A stretch of DNA of 64,000 nt, taken from NCBI GenBank assembly GCA_004352715.1, contig SCFE01000067.1:600596-664595 (forward strand), in the 5' to 3' direction. The notes beneath the pieces are model-generated. The model saw only the letters and a program-made list of their open reading frames with translations. It made no database searches and was not told the DNA's origin. Origin of the DNA: Hofstenia miamia. Taxonomy: Eukaryota; Xenacoelomorpha; Acoela. The translations under genes were made by a program, and so were the position numbers. This document shows, piece by piece, positions 12,345-24,600 of the stretch; within the stretch, counting starts at the first letter, position 1, and every line of letters begins with the position of its first letter.

Positions 12345-15154
12345 CTAAAAGTTTGTTTTCAATATAATAATGAAAATTTCTATTAAATCATATTAGACAG
12401 GACCCCACAAAAGTCTTTGACTTTTTGTTTTTAATGGAAAGAAATGTTCCAGTAGTTGTATTTTAATGGAATACACATCATTTGAAAGCTTAAAAAGTGC
12501 CAAACATTTTGCAATAAATTGAAACATAAATCCTACACTGTTTAAAAGAAACAAGTTTTCGAAGGAAACAAAAGTTAACGGACTTTTTGGCGCTTTGCTG
12601 CTGCGGTTTTCTCTAATCAATCATTTTCAAATTTTCAAATTTGATTTTTATGAACCTCAGCGTGCAGAGTAAAGCATTAAGTGAGTCAAAGGATGCATTT
12701 GACTGAAGCAAATATCGAACTTCAAGATTGGAAAAACAGCAATTTTTTTTACAATAGTCATAGAAAAAATAGGACAAAAATGGGCACAACATTGAGCAAG
12801 TGCACTGTAAGAGTACGTGTTAAACGTTTATATTGAACGACAGTAAAAAGTAAAGAAATGCCTATTAAATTCATTTGCCGAATGTTTGGCGCGTTCTAAG
12901 CTTTCAGATAATGTGAATTTTATTGAAATAAGATTGCTAGAATCCTTTTTATGATTCAAAATAAACTGAAATAATGGAGAGTTTAATGACATTTTGTGAT
13001 TAAATTCGATTTCTCCTTCTTAATATAAATTGTGATATTATTTTACCAACTGTGTGCAATACACTACCCGCCCCATTAGAAAGATTTATTTCTCGGCCTA
13101 GCCCCGCTTTTCTGAGTAAATAGAAATTTTATTGAAACGTTTATGTTGAATATATATGCTCACTCAAAAATATATTTTACAGTCAATCCAATTTCCAATC
13201 CACTGTAGTCTTATACCTTTACTACAAACGACAACTTTATATGTTTTAAATGTATCATGAATGCTAAAATGGAATTATTATAGAAGTATAGATTACTAGA
13301 ATCCTGAAGTGCTGTGGCCTTTTCCTTACTATTCTCGTCCAATCAAATCAGAACATTATTTGAGATTGCTCACTGAGTGCTTTCTGACCTCGGCAGTATG
13401 AAGGTAATATTGAGGTAACACTATACATTTTTTGAACATCTCTCGTTTTTTATTGAAACATTTTTGTGAGTAAAATCAAAATTGAAATATTGCTTACATT
13501 ACAATGTTTTGACAGATGACGAAATATCTGGGATCTATTTGTTATTTTCAATTATATTGGGAAATAACATCTGTTAACAAAATGTGATTTGAATAAAATT
13601 TCAACTTCAATAATTGGGGTTTACTGAGAAGCGAAGAGACTCGAGTTTTAATATGGTTTAAACTATCAATATTTTGATATGCGTGTGGAGAATTACTTCA
13701 AGTGAACATACTTATTAGATATTAAAATTTACTCTTTTTTCACTGCTTCAGTATCATCACCCTATTTATGTAAATGTATATATCAACATGCCTAGAGGAA
13801 AATGGTTCACCCATAAATTGTAAACAAGCTTCATCTACTAATTCTGCGTTTTACATGCTGCTACTATTTTTCCGAAAGATGTTTCTATTAGTCTGTATGC
13901 TGACAAATCCTAATTTAACATCTCATCCATATTTTTTGAAAATTAGTTTAGTAGTGATATATTTATCAATATAAAACACTTTAAAACCGAATTTTTTTAT
14001 ACGATGCATTTGATATCAAATAGATGTGAACTTTTCTTGTTTGGCAAATTGCATAGTCCTTTATGGGATTCCTCCCTGAACATACGTTAATATAACATCA
14101 TTAGACTTCATCATGATTACTGGAAATGATATCTACCAAAATGTGCCATCTGTATATCTCAATGAATTTAATAAACACGTCTTTATTCTTAACTTTAAAA
14201 CTTATAATAAAATATTTTGAATTAAGAAAGCATTGGAAATTTAAAATTTAAATCACCAGTGCTGCCTAAATGGATTGCTCACATTATCCATTTTTATCAA
14301 CTGATAAAAAATGTTCCTCAGGAATCGAAAATAAATTGATTGTGTCCTATTCGCAATATTTTGTTTAGCAGGAGATATGCATGAATATGTTTGTTATAAA
14401 CATTAATAAAATTTTCTGGGTTTAGGGTTGTTGATTTTTATGAGCCTTATTTTTTTAATCAATCATTGAAACAAGCAAATAGATTAAAGCAAAAGGCTAG
14501 CAATTTAAAGCAATGAATTATAAATTTTTGCTAATGAGAATATTTTCCTTGTACTTCAGTAAGATAAAATGAGGCCTTAAGTAGCCTGTTCACCAGTAGA
14601 CATGTCGATGACTCTCGATTTTCAGATATCTGAATAGGCAACTAATAAAAATCTGTAGTCTGAACCTATGGCGTGTATAACAGAATCAACCCTTAAGGAC
14701 AAAATTTTTATCATAATACCATCAATAATTGGAGGGAGACGTAGTCGCTTGCAAAGAGAAAATAACTCTAGCAACTTGTCTATGCTAAAGTTTGCAATTT
14801 TAGCCCAAATAGAATGAATTACGTTAATATTTCCCTACAAGGTAAATGCTAAATTTGCTATATAACTCTTTCATTTTTGTATTTACTGTACTTACGCGTT
14901 GTTTCGTTTGAATTGAAGTATTTTAGTACCTAAGAAATGTTTGATTTTTTGTTAAAATCAGCTTAAAAATTATTAGATATTTTGCTAAAATTGTGTTAAG
15001 AAAACTTTCAATGTAGAACTCTGGTCTGAACACACTTTAAGCTTGTCCAATATTAATTCACTTGGGCCGATTAGTATTAAAAATACAGCGTTTGGGAGAT
15101 TACATTTACTTTTTCCGCACTCAGAAAAAAATTGGGTACACAGTTATGCGCTTA
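12345..15154. other. Spacer between paralogues A and B
   Basis: Any upstream exons or promoter of paralogue A would lie here, but I cannot identify them. A small G+C-richer patch near 13065-13115 may be a transposon end. Short frames such as 12393-12620 minus and 13774-13974 plus look like noise. Confidence 0.45.
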
Positions 15155-15160
15155 TTTATT
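15155..15160 (-). terminator. Poly(A) signal AATAAA of paralogue B
   Basis: AATAAA on the minus strand lies about 79 bases past the TAA stop at 15239, at the same relative place as in paralogue A. Confidence 0.5.
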
Positions 15161-15238
15161 AAGAACGGTATTAATAAGAATATTTCAAAAAGGTTTCATT
15201 CATTATTCTAACTTAACAAACAACAAATCGAAGATCAT

Positions 15239-15582
15239 TTACCGTGTACGCGATGGGACACCATTCTGAATTAACCGACTGGGGGAAGATTGAATTTTAA
15301 GTTTTGACAAAATCTTATCCACAATAACTTCTTCTGCACATTTCGCACAATCGACATCACCTGGCATGTTGTAGGAAAACAGTGCGTCTACAACAGCAAC
15401 ACCATGCTGCTCACAACGCCGCAAAACCTCTTGTTTTGTAGCGTTGTCCTTAAGAAGATCTGCTGCCACGTAAACGCCGATGCACTGAGTGATTGAAGTC
15501 TTCATTTGCTTATTTTCAAAGAAAATTGTGAGGTATAACATTCTCCAGCCGTTTATATTCCATGAGTCGGTTTTCAAGGACA
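15239..15582 (-). CDS. Tandem paralogue B, terminal coding exon (unrecognised family)
   Basis: The exon follows a T6-AG acceptor and ends at a TAA stop, giving about 114 residues. It shares with paralogue A the blocks GWRMLYLT, FENKQ, AAD, ALFSYNMP, AEE-x-IVD-x-IL and a C-terminal NG-x-P. It contains several Cys (for example in CIGV, RRCEQH and CAKCAEE) that paralogue A lacks or places differently. The open frame continues upstream of the acceptor to 15649, but that part is hydrophobic intronic read-through and has no counterpart in A, so I exclude it. The entry phase matches the donor of exon 21424-21647. Function unknown. Confidence 0.8.
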
Positions 15583-15854
15583 CTAAAAAAATTGCTAGAA
15601 TATTTATAATCAAACTAAGATATATGCAAAGAAAAAGAAAAAGGCACAATAATGTCAGATATTGAAGGTTCTACATCTACAACATCCATACATCTACATC
15701 TATGCATTCATAAGCAACAATCATTCAAAATTATGGAAATTTAAAAATTGATAACAATCACAATTCAGATTTAGTCAGGCATGGAATAGTTCTTAGTTAG
15801 AAATGAACACGCTTCTGTCAATCCATAATGATGTTTATTGCCATTGGCAAATAA

Positions 15855-15857
<3 letters not shown>

Positions 15858-15885
<28 letters not shown>
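15858..15885. repeat. (TA)n microsatellite
   Basis: About 14 uninterrupted TA units inside the intron of paralogue B. They produce spurious Y-I repeats in overlapping frames on both strands. Confidence 0.95.
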
Positions 15886-16889
15886 CAGGAGTGGAAGCAG
15901 AACGGAAGTGGAATGTGACATTGACTTTTCTCAAAAAAGCAAAAAGCGTGTACTGTACATTTATATGTTGATCGACTTTCGAACTTTTGATTTCAAGCAT
16001 GTTATATTAATAGACGAAATGAATGAAATTGATCTCTTCTCTCATTGATTACTGATTTTAATTTTTTGACTCCTAACCGTGAAACGTCTCCTAGAATATG
16101 GATTTAATTTCTGTCTATCTGACAGCAATTTTATATTATTTCACGAGAGTTTAATAGCGTGAAAGTCTACTTTATGATCTTTTATCTCTATTAAAGTATA
16201 ATGTCGAATGGACAAAGATTTAACAATTATTGTTGCTAACTTTTCCCAATTATCAGTGAAAAATTCGTGTATAATACGAATAAGTTACTAGGTATTAAAT
16301 ATAAAAGCGATGGCCAATACGTGATGATTCAGTGTTATATCTATACGCAGCGAAAACCTTTAAATGATATAAAGCTAATGATCACCATCTAACATTAATG
16401 TTTCAAATACATTTAGTTGATTAATTGCTGAATTACATTATTTGAAAATTTTATTTTAACAGCTCTCTTAAAATTCGACAAAATTTGTTCTGGAATATTT
16501 GGCTAACACTTGGAGAAGGAAAGATTGCACTATAACAAATCTTTGCTTCTAAAAATTACTGTTTCTATCTTCTGATTGAATTTTCAATGTTAAATATAAT
16601 GTTAATGCGTGACATTCAAGCTTGGTGGCTATTAGATAGGAAAATTGAATTGACCAGTCGTAAATTTGAGAAATTCTTACAAATTTGCAAAATGATTTAA
16701 CACAAATTTGGAGGGTGTGGCAAATATTTGCCTAATGTTTCGAATTAATTTGCAAATTAAATCCAAAACGTTTTCACGAATTTTGAATCTTGTTAAAAAA
16801 AATCTAAGGGTGAAATATCGAGTTTTGCAGGGTGAAGCAAGCCTAATTTTTCATAATTGACTACTAAAATCAAAATAATTAGTTCAATG

Positions 16890-17187
16890 CAGTGACGTAA
16901 CCAGGTGGGGACGAGGAGGGATCATGGCCCCTTTTAAATATGAAGCATTTTAATATCAATTACTTGAAAAATCCACCTCACCTTTCCTTTTTGACAAATT
17001 ACAATATATATGGTGAGTAATATTTCTACCTACCTGTTAATAAAAAATTCAATAAAAATGCCAGTCCTCATGTAAGTCTCCTTTCAGTTCGTTTGAAGTG
17101 ACCTCCCTACAGTGAGATCACACTCACGTTACCCCAGTTATCTAGTGGACCTCCTTGGCCTCCTTGGAGTTAAATTCTGGCTAAGTC
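16890..17187. mobile_element. Possible DNA-transposon remnant
   Basis: The left edge CAGTGACGTAACCAGG resembles the CAGTGGCGTA-type ends common to arthropod DNA transposons. Near 17187 the minus strand reads ACTTAGCCAGAATTT, a weak counterpart. The segment has G+C-rich ends with pyrimidine-rich CCTCCTTGG repeats, unlike its surroundings. No target duplication is clear. Confidence 0.3.
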
Positions 17188-19066
17188 CTTGTAGGAGAAA
17201 CTTAATGACTTTACTAAAACTAGAAATTCAAATTGTTTTTGGAAAATTATGATCGAGAAATTTCAAGTTATAGCAGACATGCTCTTATGTTTTATATTAC
17301 CAAATTTGCGTATTGGGTATGAGTATAGCAAACATGTCAAAGCCAATCTATTCGCTTGATTGCAATAAAAACAGCGTCATGTTGAAAAAGAAGTTCTATA
17401 AATATTAGTCGGCAAGAAGTTAAAGTCGGCGACTAACGTATTTCGTTAAACAACAAACACCCATCTTTGATTTAAATCTAATCGAATCTGTTTTAGGTGT
17501 TATTTTAAAACAATCGTAAGCCGTTGAAGCATTTAAAATTCTATTTGATTGTTAAAAATATTTATTCCGTGGAAAATGTGATAAGAGCCAAAATGGTGGG
17601 AATTCAGGAACTGTTTAACGACTGTAATTTACTCAATAATTAAAAACCTAATTTGCTTTTAAATTAAAGCAGGTGTGACAAATTTAACAAATCAATTTTT
17701 ATATACTTTCTAATACGTCTCTAAACAGAAGAAACAAGGAAATCGCAAATTGAGTTCAAGTAACGTTCATAGACCGCACCTATTTTAAAATTTTAATTTG
17801 TTTATTTCTTTTTTATACAGTAATTCAATCAAAACAAAACAGTGTTATTTCTACTACAAAAGGACATCGGCCGTGCATGACAGCAAAACAGTAAAAGAGT
17901 CTCTATTACTTGAAGTAGTAATGATGGGTACTAAATTTTAGTAAGAATTCTTCGCTATGCACCGAAAGCAAATGTACATTAGCAAAACAGAAATTATTTT
18001 AGAAAAAGTTTCTAAAAAGTAAGTATATTACAATCCCCTAAGCGAAGAAAATTTACAAAACTTGGTAAAGAAATTGATAAATAATTTTTGAATAATGAGC
18101 TTGTTAAATAATTGATATATTAAATGTCAAAAAGATATTTAAATCAATTTGAAAAATTATATAAAAAAGCTGCAACAAAAGCATATCATTTACTTAAATA
18201 GAATTGAGCTGCATGACAGCTGCGAAATATATTTGCTACTCATGAACGTATAATCCTTACTATTGTTTAATGCAGGTGCACTTTCAAACTTTGCAATATA
18301 GATGTTGTAATTAAGAGTGGGTGTAAAATAAACTTGCTACCACGCCTCGTCCATACTCCCAGTACTATTTGTGGGGAATTTCTATTTAAAAATAAATATA
18401 ATTAAAAAATTTGGTTTGCAAATCTGTTTTTTATCTATTTAAAGTTTTGTTTTTCAGCAGTTCTACTAAATAGTGTTGGAAAGAAAAAGAACCTGCCTTC
18501 ATTTTGTATTTTTTCTAAAAAGTTTTTGAGGTGATGGTGGAGTGTTATTAACATCTTGACCTAGCTAATCTAAGGCAAAGCAATAATGCTAAAAATTAAA
18601 AGTGTGGAGAATAACTAGTTGGCAATAAATTTTGACATGAATCGATTTAATTATCACACAACCACTGTTTGATCAGAGATATATTTTTAAACGGTTAAAT
18701 ACAGACAAGATTATTCATATTTATTCTCAAAAGCAATGAAAGTTTAAGAAAACATAAAAATTTAGTTTTTTAACGTGCGTAATGAATATCTCCGAATCAA
18801 TTAGAAGTTTTGCGTTAGAAAGTCTGCGAGCATATTTGAACACGTGGAGCAGTCCACAAAAGTCTGCCCCTTCAAATTAGCATGAATTGAATGAAAATCG
18901 AAAAAAAATTTTATCAATGTTGAAAGATTCCCCTCCCATCTTGCAAAAAAATAATAGATGTAAAAGTAGCTTTTCTGAGGAAGGCTGGGTCTCTTGTGAA
19001 CTTTGACATCATTGGTCTGCAAAATTGAGCTCTTATGTCACTTTCTTCATCACAGATGAATTGAAA

Positions 19067-19309
19067 TCAAAGGGGCTTGTACGAATGTAATTCATTGTTT
19101 GTCAGGTTGCGACACACCAACGATTGAGAGACGTTTACTTCATCAGATAACCGCCGGGTAGAGACGGTTGGATGTTCAAATCCTGCTTCTAAGACTGCCG
19201 CTTCGTTATTGTCATCAGTTGCAGTCAACGGCCTCCCGTAGCGAGGTCGATCAGTCACAAGATCACTAGTCTCCAACAGCTTTTCTCTCCAATAACACAT
19301 GTTTTTTCT
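19067..19309 (-). pseudogene. Tc1/mariner-like transposase N-terminal fragment
   Basis: The minus-strand frame contains DRPRYGRPLTATDDNNEA followed by TVSTRRLSDEVNVSQSLVCR. This is the typical GRP-rich linker and second helix-turn-helix of mariner-like transposases, which run GRP..., ST-R-x-L/A-A-x-E-x-x-x-S, V-x-R-x-L. It breaks off after LHSYKPL, just where the catalytic half begins, and that half is absent. The upstream end runs into a poly-C/poly-G tract and an N gap. It may belong to the same family as the element at 1-836, which begins at the adjoining position, but the two do not overlap and cannot be compared. Confidence 0.75.
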
Positions 19310-19360
19310 GGGGGGGGGGGGGGGGGGNNNNNNNNNNNNNNNNNNNNNNNNNNNNNNNNN
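19310..19360. other. Poly-G run (18 G) followed by assembly gap (33 N)
   Basis: A G homopolymer at 19310-19327 abuts Ns at 19328-19360. In an A+T-rich genome this suggests a sequencing or gap-filling artefact rather than biology. Confidence 0.85.
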
Positions 19361-19685
19361 GGTTAAATTGAGTGAAAAACTTTAGATGACATTCTTCCAA
19401 GCTGGTTTCCAATACAATAGCTTAAGCAGTTATAGTAACTTTTTCGTAAATTGAGTAGTTCATGTCAGTGAGCGAGTCAATGCAATGGCACCAAACAATG
19501 TCTTTGAATGCGAATCCTTTTCTTTGACATTAGGTCAATTAACGAACATTTCAAATTTATTCATATCATAGTTTTCTATCATAAAAGGTTTCAAAAAACA
19601 ACGGAAAAAATTTGTACAAATTTTATGAATTGCTCATTGTTCATTTGGGTTTTTGAGTTGGCAAAGACTTTTAACTCACCCTGTG

Positions 19686-19687
<2 letters not shown>

Positions 19688-19725
<38 letters not shown>
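19688..19725. repeat. (TA)n microsatellite
   Basis: About 18 TA units, uninterrupted. Confidence 0.95.
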
Positions 19726-19726
<1 letters not shown>

Positions 19727-20159
19727 TTGTATATACTACAGAGAATATTTGCAACATTTGGCAAAGAAATTGGTTTAAGTTAATCTTTGAAAACTAAACA
19801 ATTATCATAGATCAAAATGGCTATTTATGAAAATATTTTTAAATAATCGATTTGCTATATATCAAGGAATTAATTAAATTCTATAATAATACTAGTTTGA
19901 TTTAAACGAATCAATGCTTATAGGTTTACGTATTGCAAATGCGTAAATAGCAAGGAAAGTAAAAGCTACTTGAATTTGAGTGTCTTTTCAAACTCAAGAG
20001 ATATTAATTAGCTCTCTCTGTCAAAACTGGAAGGAGGGAAAAATTCCCGAATTTTAAAAAAAGGAATATGCATAAATCTTACAAATACATAAGTACAAGA
20101 CCTTCATAAATGTCTAAGCGAAGAGTTGTTAAAAAATCAGGTTGGCCGTGATTGGATAT

Positions 20160-20655
20160 TTTCAGATCCATACCCAATTCAATCCTCAAGAATTTACAAG
20201 GCTCGATTCATAGTGGATCCATATCCACCAGGAAAAATTTCCTCAATGAAGAAATAAAACACTTTATAGGAGAGAGACAGAGATTTACACAGGCTTCTCA
20301 AGGAACATGATGTTTATGCAAGGACTAATATGTAAATTTATATAGTAACCATTTATTTAGCTCTCATGGTGTAATGCGTTTGGCATACACGTGTAATATT
20401 GTTGGATTGTGCAACAAAAATGATTATGCATTTATTTTCAATGTTCAGTTTTAGCCATGTTACTTAGAGATTTACCATAAAATAAATAAATTTATCTGTT
20501 AGCCTTCATTTTTAAAAAACAATGATCCATGGATATCGATAAAATTAATTTTCTGATCCATATCCAGTTCATATTCATGAATTGGATCGATGTATACCTA
20601 GATCCAGATCAATCTCATCCATGTCAAAAATACATACGGATCTGGAACGGTGATA
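20160..20655. repeat. Repeat rich in GGATCCATATCC-like motifs
   Basis: The words TTCAGATCCATACCCA, GTGGATCCATATCCAC, GATCCATATCCAG and AGATCCAGATCAAT recur over about 500 bases in both orientations. The pattern is typical of a MITE with reiterated subterminal motifs. I could not define terminal repeats or a target duplication. Confidence 0.4.
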
Positions 20656-21423
20656 AAAACATTGCAAAAATATAGCTAGAATAGCAAAGATGAGTGTCAA
20701 TTCATGATGAGTAGTGAAATAAGCAGAAAGCTATGAAGAAGAGAAAGAAAATTTACCTTTGGAAAATGCATTCAGGAGAGGTGTAGAAGTTTCAGTAATG
20801 ACAACACAGAAACATAAATGGAAGAAATTGTGTGGAGTAGCACATAAACAAAAAGGTAGAAATGAGTGAGGATTGCGGATTACATAAGCGTCTAGTCACA
20901 AGAGACACGGGTGAATGAGAAATGGAAGAATTTCAATAAACAGACAAGCAAGATAATTGAAGCAAAGAATCTAGTCATATTAGTTGTAGAAAATATGGAA
21001 AAAGAAATTAAATCAGTGCCAAAGGAGAGATGTAAATAGTAAGGAGAAAGATCATAATGAGAGGCATAGCGAATTTGAAAAAGAAATATCGATATAGTTG
21101 AAGTTAGAGAATGTTGGCATGGCTCTACATCAATGTCAACCTGAACGAAAGTTTTGTTTTCCTTGAATTATGTATAAGACTATGTTTATGATTATGAATT
21201 AAATCAAAACTAGTTTGAATCGCACTTGAATCATTTAGGCCACAATTGATAATTTTGTCATATTCGATAAAAAATATTACATATAAATTGGAAAACTGTT
21301 GTAAATAATTATTTGAATCCAATAAGTCGGCCAAAAATACAATTAATGCTGAACTTCAAACACTTGGAATAGGAATTTTTAAATTGAAATGAGAATAATA
21401 TAAAAGGAAATTTATCAACATAC

Positions 21424-21647
21424 CATTTGAAGGTGCAAGATGAATATGGATTGCTTCAAATTCCGCTTTTCGTTTCAGCAGGCATGCATTCAGAAGTTTT
21501 ATGCATTTACTGGAATGGGTGTCGACACCAACGCTTTCTACTCCTGACAGAAGCCGGTATCTTAATACAGCAAGCTCAAGGATGCACTCTACGTCAGCTT
21601 GCCTTTCACTGCCCAAGCACGGCATTGGAGAAGTAGGTCTAACTGAG
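21424..21647 (-). CDS. Tandem paralogue B, upstream coding exon
   Basis: This exon carries VECILELAVLRYRLLSGVES and then SSKC and KRKAEFEAIH, collinear with the paralogue A exon at 12148-12344. The donor AAATG|GTATG is phase 1 and matches the terminal exon at 15582. The best acceptor is CTGCTTTAG at 21648-21650, with a good pyrimidine tract; a nearer one, TTGGGCAG, would shorten the exon by about ten codons and is also phase 1. An ATG at about 21625 (MPCLGSERQ) could instead be the initiator. The N-terminal residues before the shared block differ from paralogue A. Function unknown. Confidence 0.75.
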
Positions 21648-24600
21648 CTAAAGCAGAAAGTTGTTATTCATCGCAACAAGTATCAGTAAGCAGCCAGATA
21701 AGAGCGAGTGGGAAGAAATTTCCTTCCCCATTGTTTGTAATTGCTACATTTGAGGAGTAACGTATTAATTTGATTTTTCTCTGGGAGCTTTATGCTCTAA
21801 CTGTTTGCTTAAAAACTACAAATAGAACCAAGATGTAAAGTATGCACTTTTAATTGCTACGATAATTTTTCACACTATTTTGTGGCAGATTTTTGTAGAG
21901 CCAAACTAAATAGCAAGTGATTTCAGAACCATATTAAATTAATCTCGATTTTATTTATCACCTCCCGGTGGATGCCCTTGCATTCAATATCAATTAATTA
22001 AGTAAAGTGGCATGAAACGCAGAAGTTCCATTGATAATAATTAAATTCATGTCATAATAGCAAAGCAGCTAAGTTCTTCAATGTTCTTAACTCGTAGCAA
22101 ATAACCATATTAGGTTTCAAATTCCTATTTTCTAGCTTAGGATTATATTAGGGCTCTGATTGATCCCATGAGATTTACTGGTTCAGGTTGCATGGGATTT
22201 GGCCCTGAGACTAAATATTTCAGAATATTGATTACAATTTGTTCAAAATACCAATATGCCTTGGGAACCAATTTTTACTATGCGACCAGAAAATGTCAAG
22301 AAACTGAGATGAGAAGAGAGTGTTACCAAATTCAATGGGAATGGGGCCAATGAAATTGTGGTATCGAAGAATCCTAGTTAACACAAAATTTCTGTAAGCC
22401 GCTAGGCATAAGATTATATTGTAGTTGAATATATAATCTTCAATTTGTCAATATTGTAATAAGGGATTGGATAATAAATAACAAAAGATTGCTAGGGATT
22501 TATTGATGTTGATTGGCTATTTTAAAATGATAAGAATTCATATAACTCCTTGTTTAGAAACCATAATTACAAGTTATTGATTGATTTTCAAATTTTTGTA
22601 GACAACCAGAGAAAGTACGTTAATTTCAGGCATTTAAAGGGGTCAAATTTGGATTTGCAAAATAATAAACATTGTTTTCAAAACGATTTGTCTATTCTTA
22701 GAAAACTGTTGATATTTTGAAAAATATTAATGAGATATGCATTTGGCCTAGCTACAAATTTTAGTTATTGACATTTCATTGTATTAATTTAATGGATAAT
22801 ATGCCAGATGCTGCCGGAGCTAATCAAATATTAAAATCTCGCTATATACAACATGGACATAATTTATATACGGGAGTTTTCAGGATCCTTGGAAATTTTT
22901 CAAATCTTGACAACGACTATCAATCCGCAAAAATTCAGTAGAACACGAAATAAGTGTAATGTAATGAGATTCGAAATGAATATAGGTTCTTAGATACAAG
23001 ATCTTCCATCTACATATATAGTAAATGATTTGCCTTCATGTTGTTAGTATGTTGTTGTTAATATTTGAATAAACTAGTACATGATGAGACTATGTTCCTA
23101 GCTAAGTTAGTGCATCTTCTACTGCATTACTATATTGGATTCATTCAGAAATAGTATTAGTATGTATGGAAAACAAATTCAAGTTCTATATATATGAAAT
23201 AATATATTGGAAGTGTATTTTATTAAATTAATTTAATATTTTTGGTTAATCAATATGCACATATCATGTAGGCCACAAAAATTCTGTTTATTAAGGATAT
23301 GAAGAAACTTCTATATGATACAAACTTTACATTCTATTAGTCGCTCCAAATTTAACGATCCAAATCCAAATTTATCCGAAGTTTTTTAATCAAATCTGAA
23401 GTGCGGAATATGAAATCCAAAGAAATCCGAAGCAACTATTTTGTATCTAGAATTCCGATGTTTTCAAAATCTTAAATACAAAAAACGATTGATAGAACAC
23501 CACTCCTATTGAACTGAATTGGTTCGTTATACTTAGTACTAATAGATCTATAACAAGTTTTGTTTTAGGAATTCTCAGATGCATATAAAAAATCATCATC
23601 AATCATCATGTATCTTAAGAATTACTAATAATCAAAATGGATTCCAACGTTTCAGGAATTCTAGAATTATTATGATTCTTAGGGAAATGTATAAATTATA
23701 CTCACTTTGAAATATAAAAAACGTCTAACAAACTGTCGAAGTTCAATACTTTTTCGAACTATATTCAATAGAGCTGCCATTTATACTGTTTTCTTTTTAA
23801 ATACATATACTTTGAGGAGGAGTACGAGAAATGCCAATTAAAAATTGCAATATATGGCTCACGTCGGCCACAGATACAGCTTCGTAAATTACAAACTGAC
23901 CTGGAATCGGCGAAACATTTGTCTTAAATTGCCAAAAATGTAATATTTAATGCATTTAAATGTGAATAAAATGTTATCCTCATACACAAGCTCCACTTCA
24001 TTGTGTCAACTCGGTTTATTTTGAAGGAAAATTGACTTATATATGGATTTCTTGTAAGTATATCGAAATAATGGATTGAAGACACCTCGGTGCCGTGAAG
24101 TGAACTATTGTAACAAAACAGAAGCTAAATACCGAATTATGTCAACGCTCCCCTGAGGCACATCAATTGCTTAACTGATTTATTGTGAGAAAATCGGACT
24201 CATTTGCGCGACAGACGAACCTAGAACGCATTAATAACGCGTGAATTGAAGCGAGGTTGATAAATGCGCTATTTTGACATCTCTGTACAACGTTAGAAAG
24301 AAAATCAATGCACTGGCATCGCAGTTTTGCAAATGTGCTAACCATGCTTAATAAAGATGAAATTCAATCAATTTTATGTCAAATTAACAAAGCCCCAATG
24401 ACAGTTACGCCATTTTATTATGTGAAAAATAGAATTTGTTAGCACAAAAACATAGGACGAAATGAATTAATTTTAGGAAATAGTAACCATTTGGCATAAC
24501 AAGCGCATAGATTGAAGTCAAATTAACTGAGCGAAGAATTCCCAGAAGATTGATATCTTCTGCAAAAATCCTCAGACATTATTAAAAATTTAATCATTTT

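Larger units (their letters stand above)
15583..21423 (-). other. Intron of paralogue B, about 5.8 kb, rich in repeats
   Basis: The intron spans from a GT donor (AAATG|GTATG, minus strand) to the acceptor at 15583. It is about twice the length of the A intron. It contains two TA microsatellites, a mariner-like transposase fragment, a poly-G run with an N gap and a GGATCC-rich repeat, each listed separately. The purine-rich segment at about 20690-21110 shows no recognisable coding content. Confidence 0.6.

Noticed and set aside
15583-15649. N-terminal hydrophobic extension of the paralogue B terminal exon, which could look like a signal peptide
   Set aside because: It lies upstream of a good splice acceptor, and the paralogue A exon has no comparable extension, so it is read-through into the intron.
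21427-21689. Plus-strand frames overlapping the paralogue B upstream exon
   Set aside because: They are shadows of the minus-strand exon, which is supported by its paralogue.
24163-24345. 60-codon minus-strand frame that is less A+T-rich and protein-like, upstream of paralogue B
   Set aside because: It lies where an upstream exon of paralogue B could be, but it has no clear acceptor or donor in phase and no counterpart upstream of paralogue A. No family is recognised.
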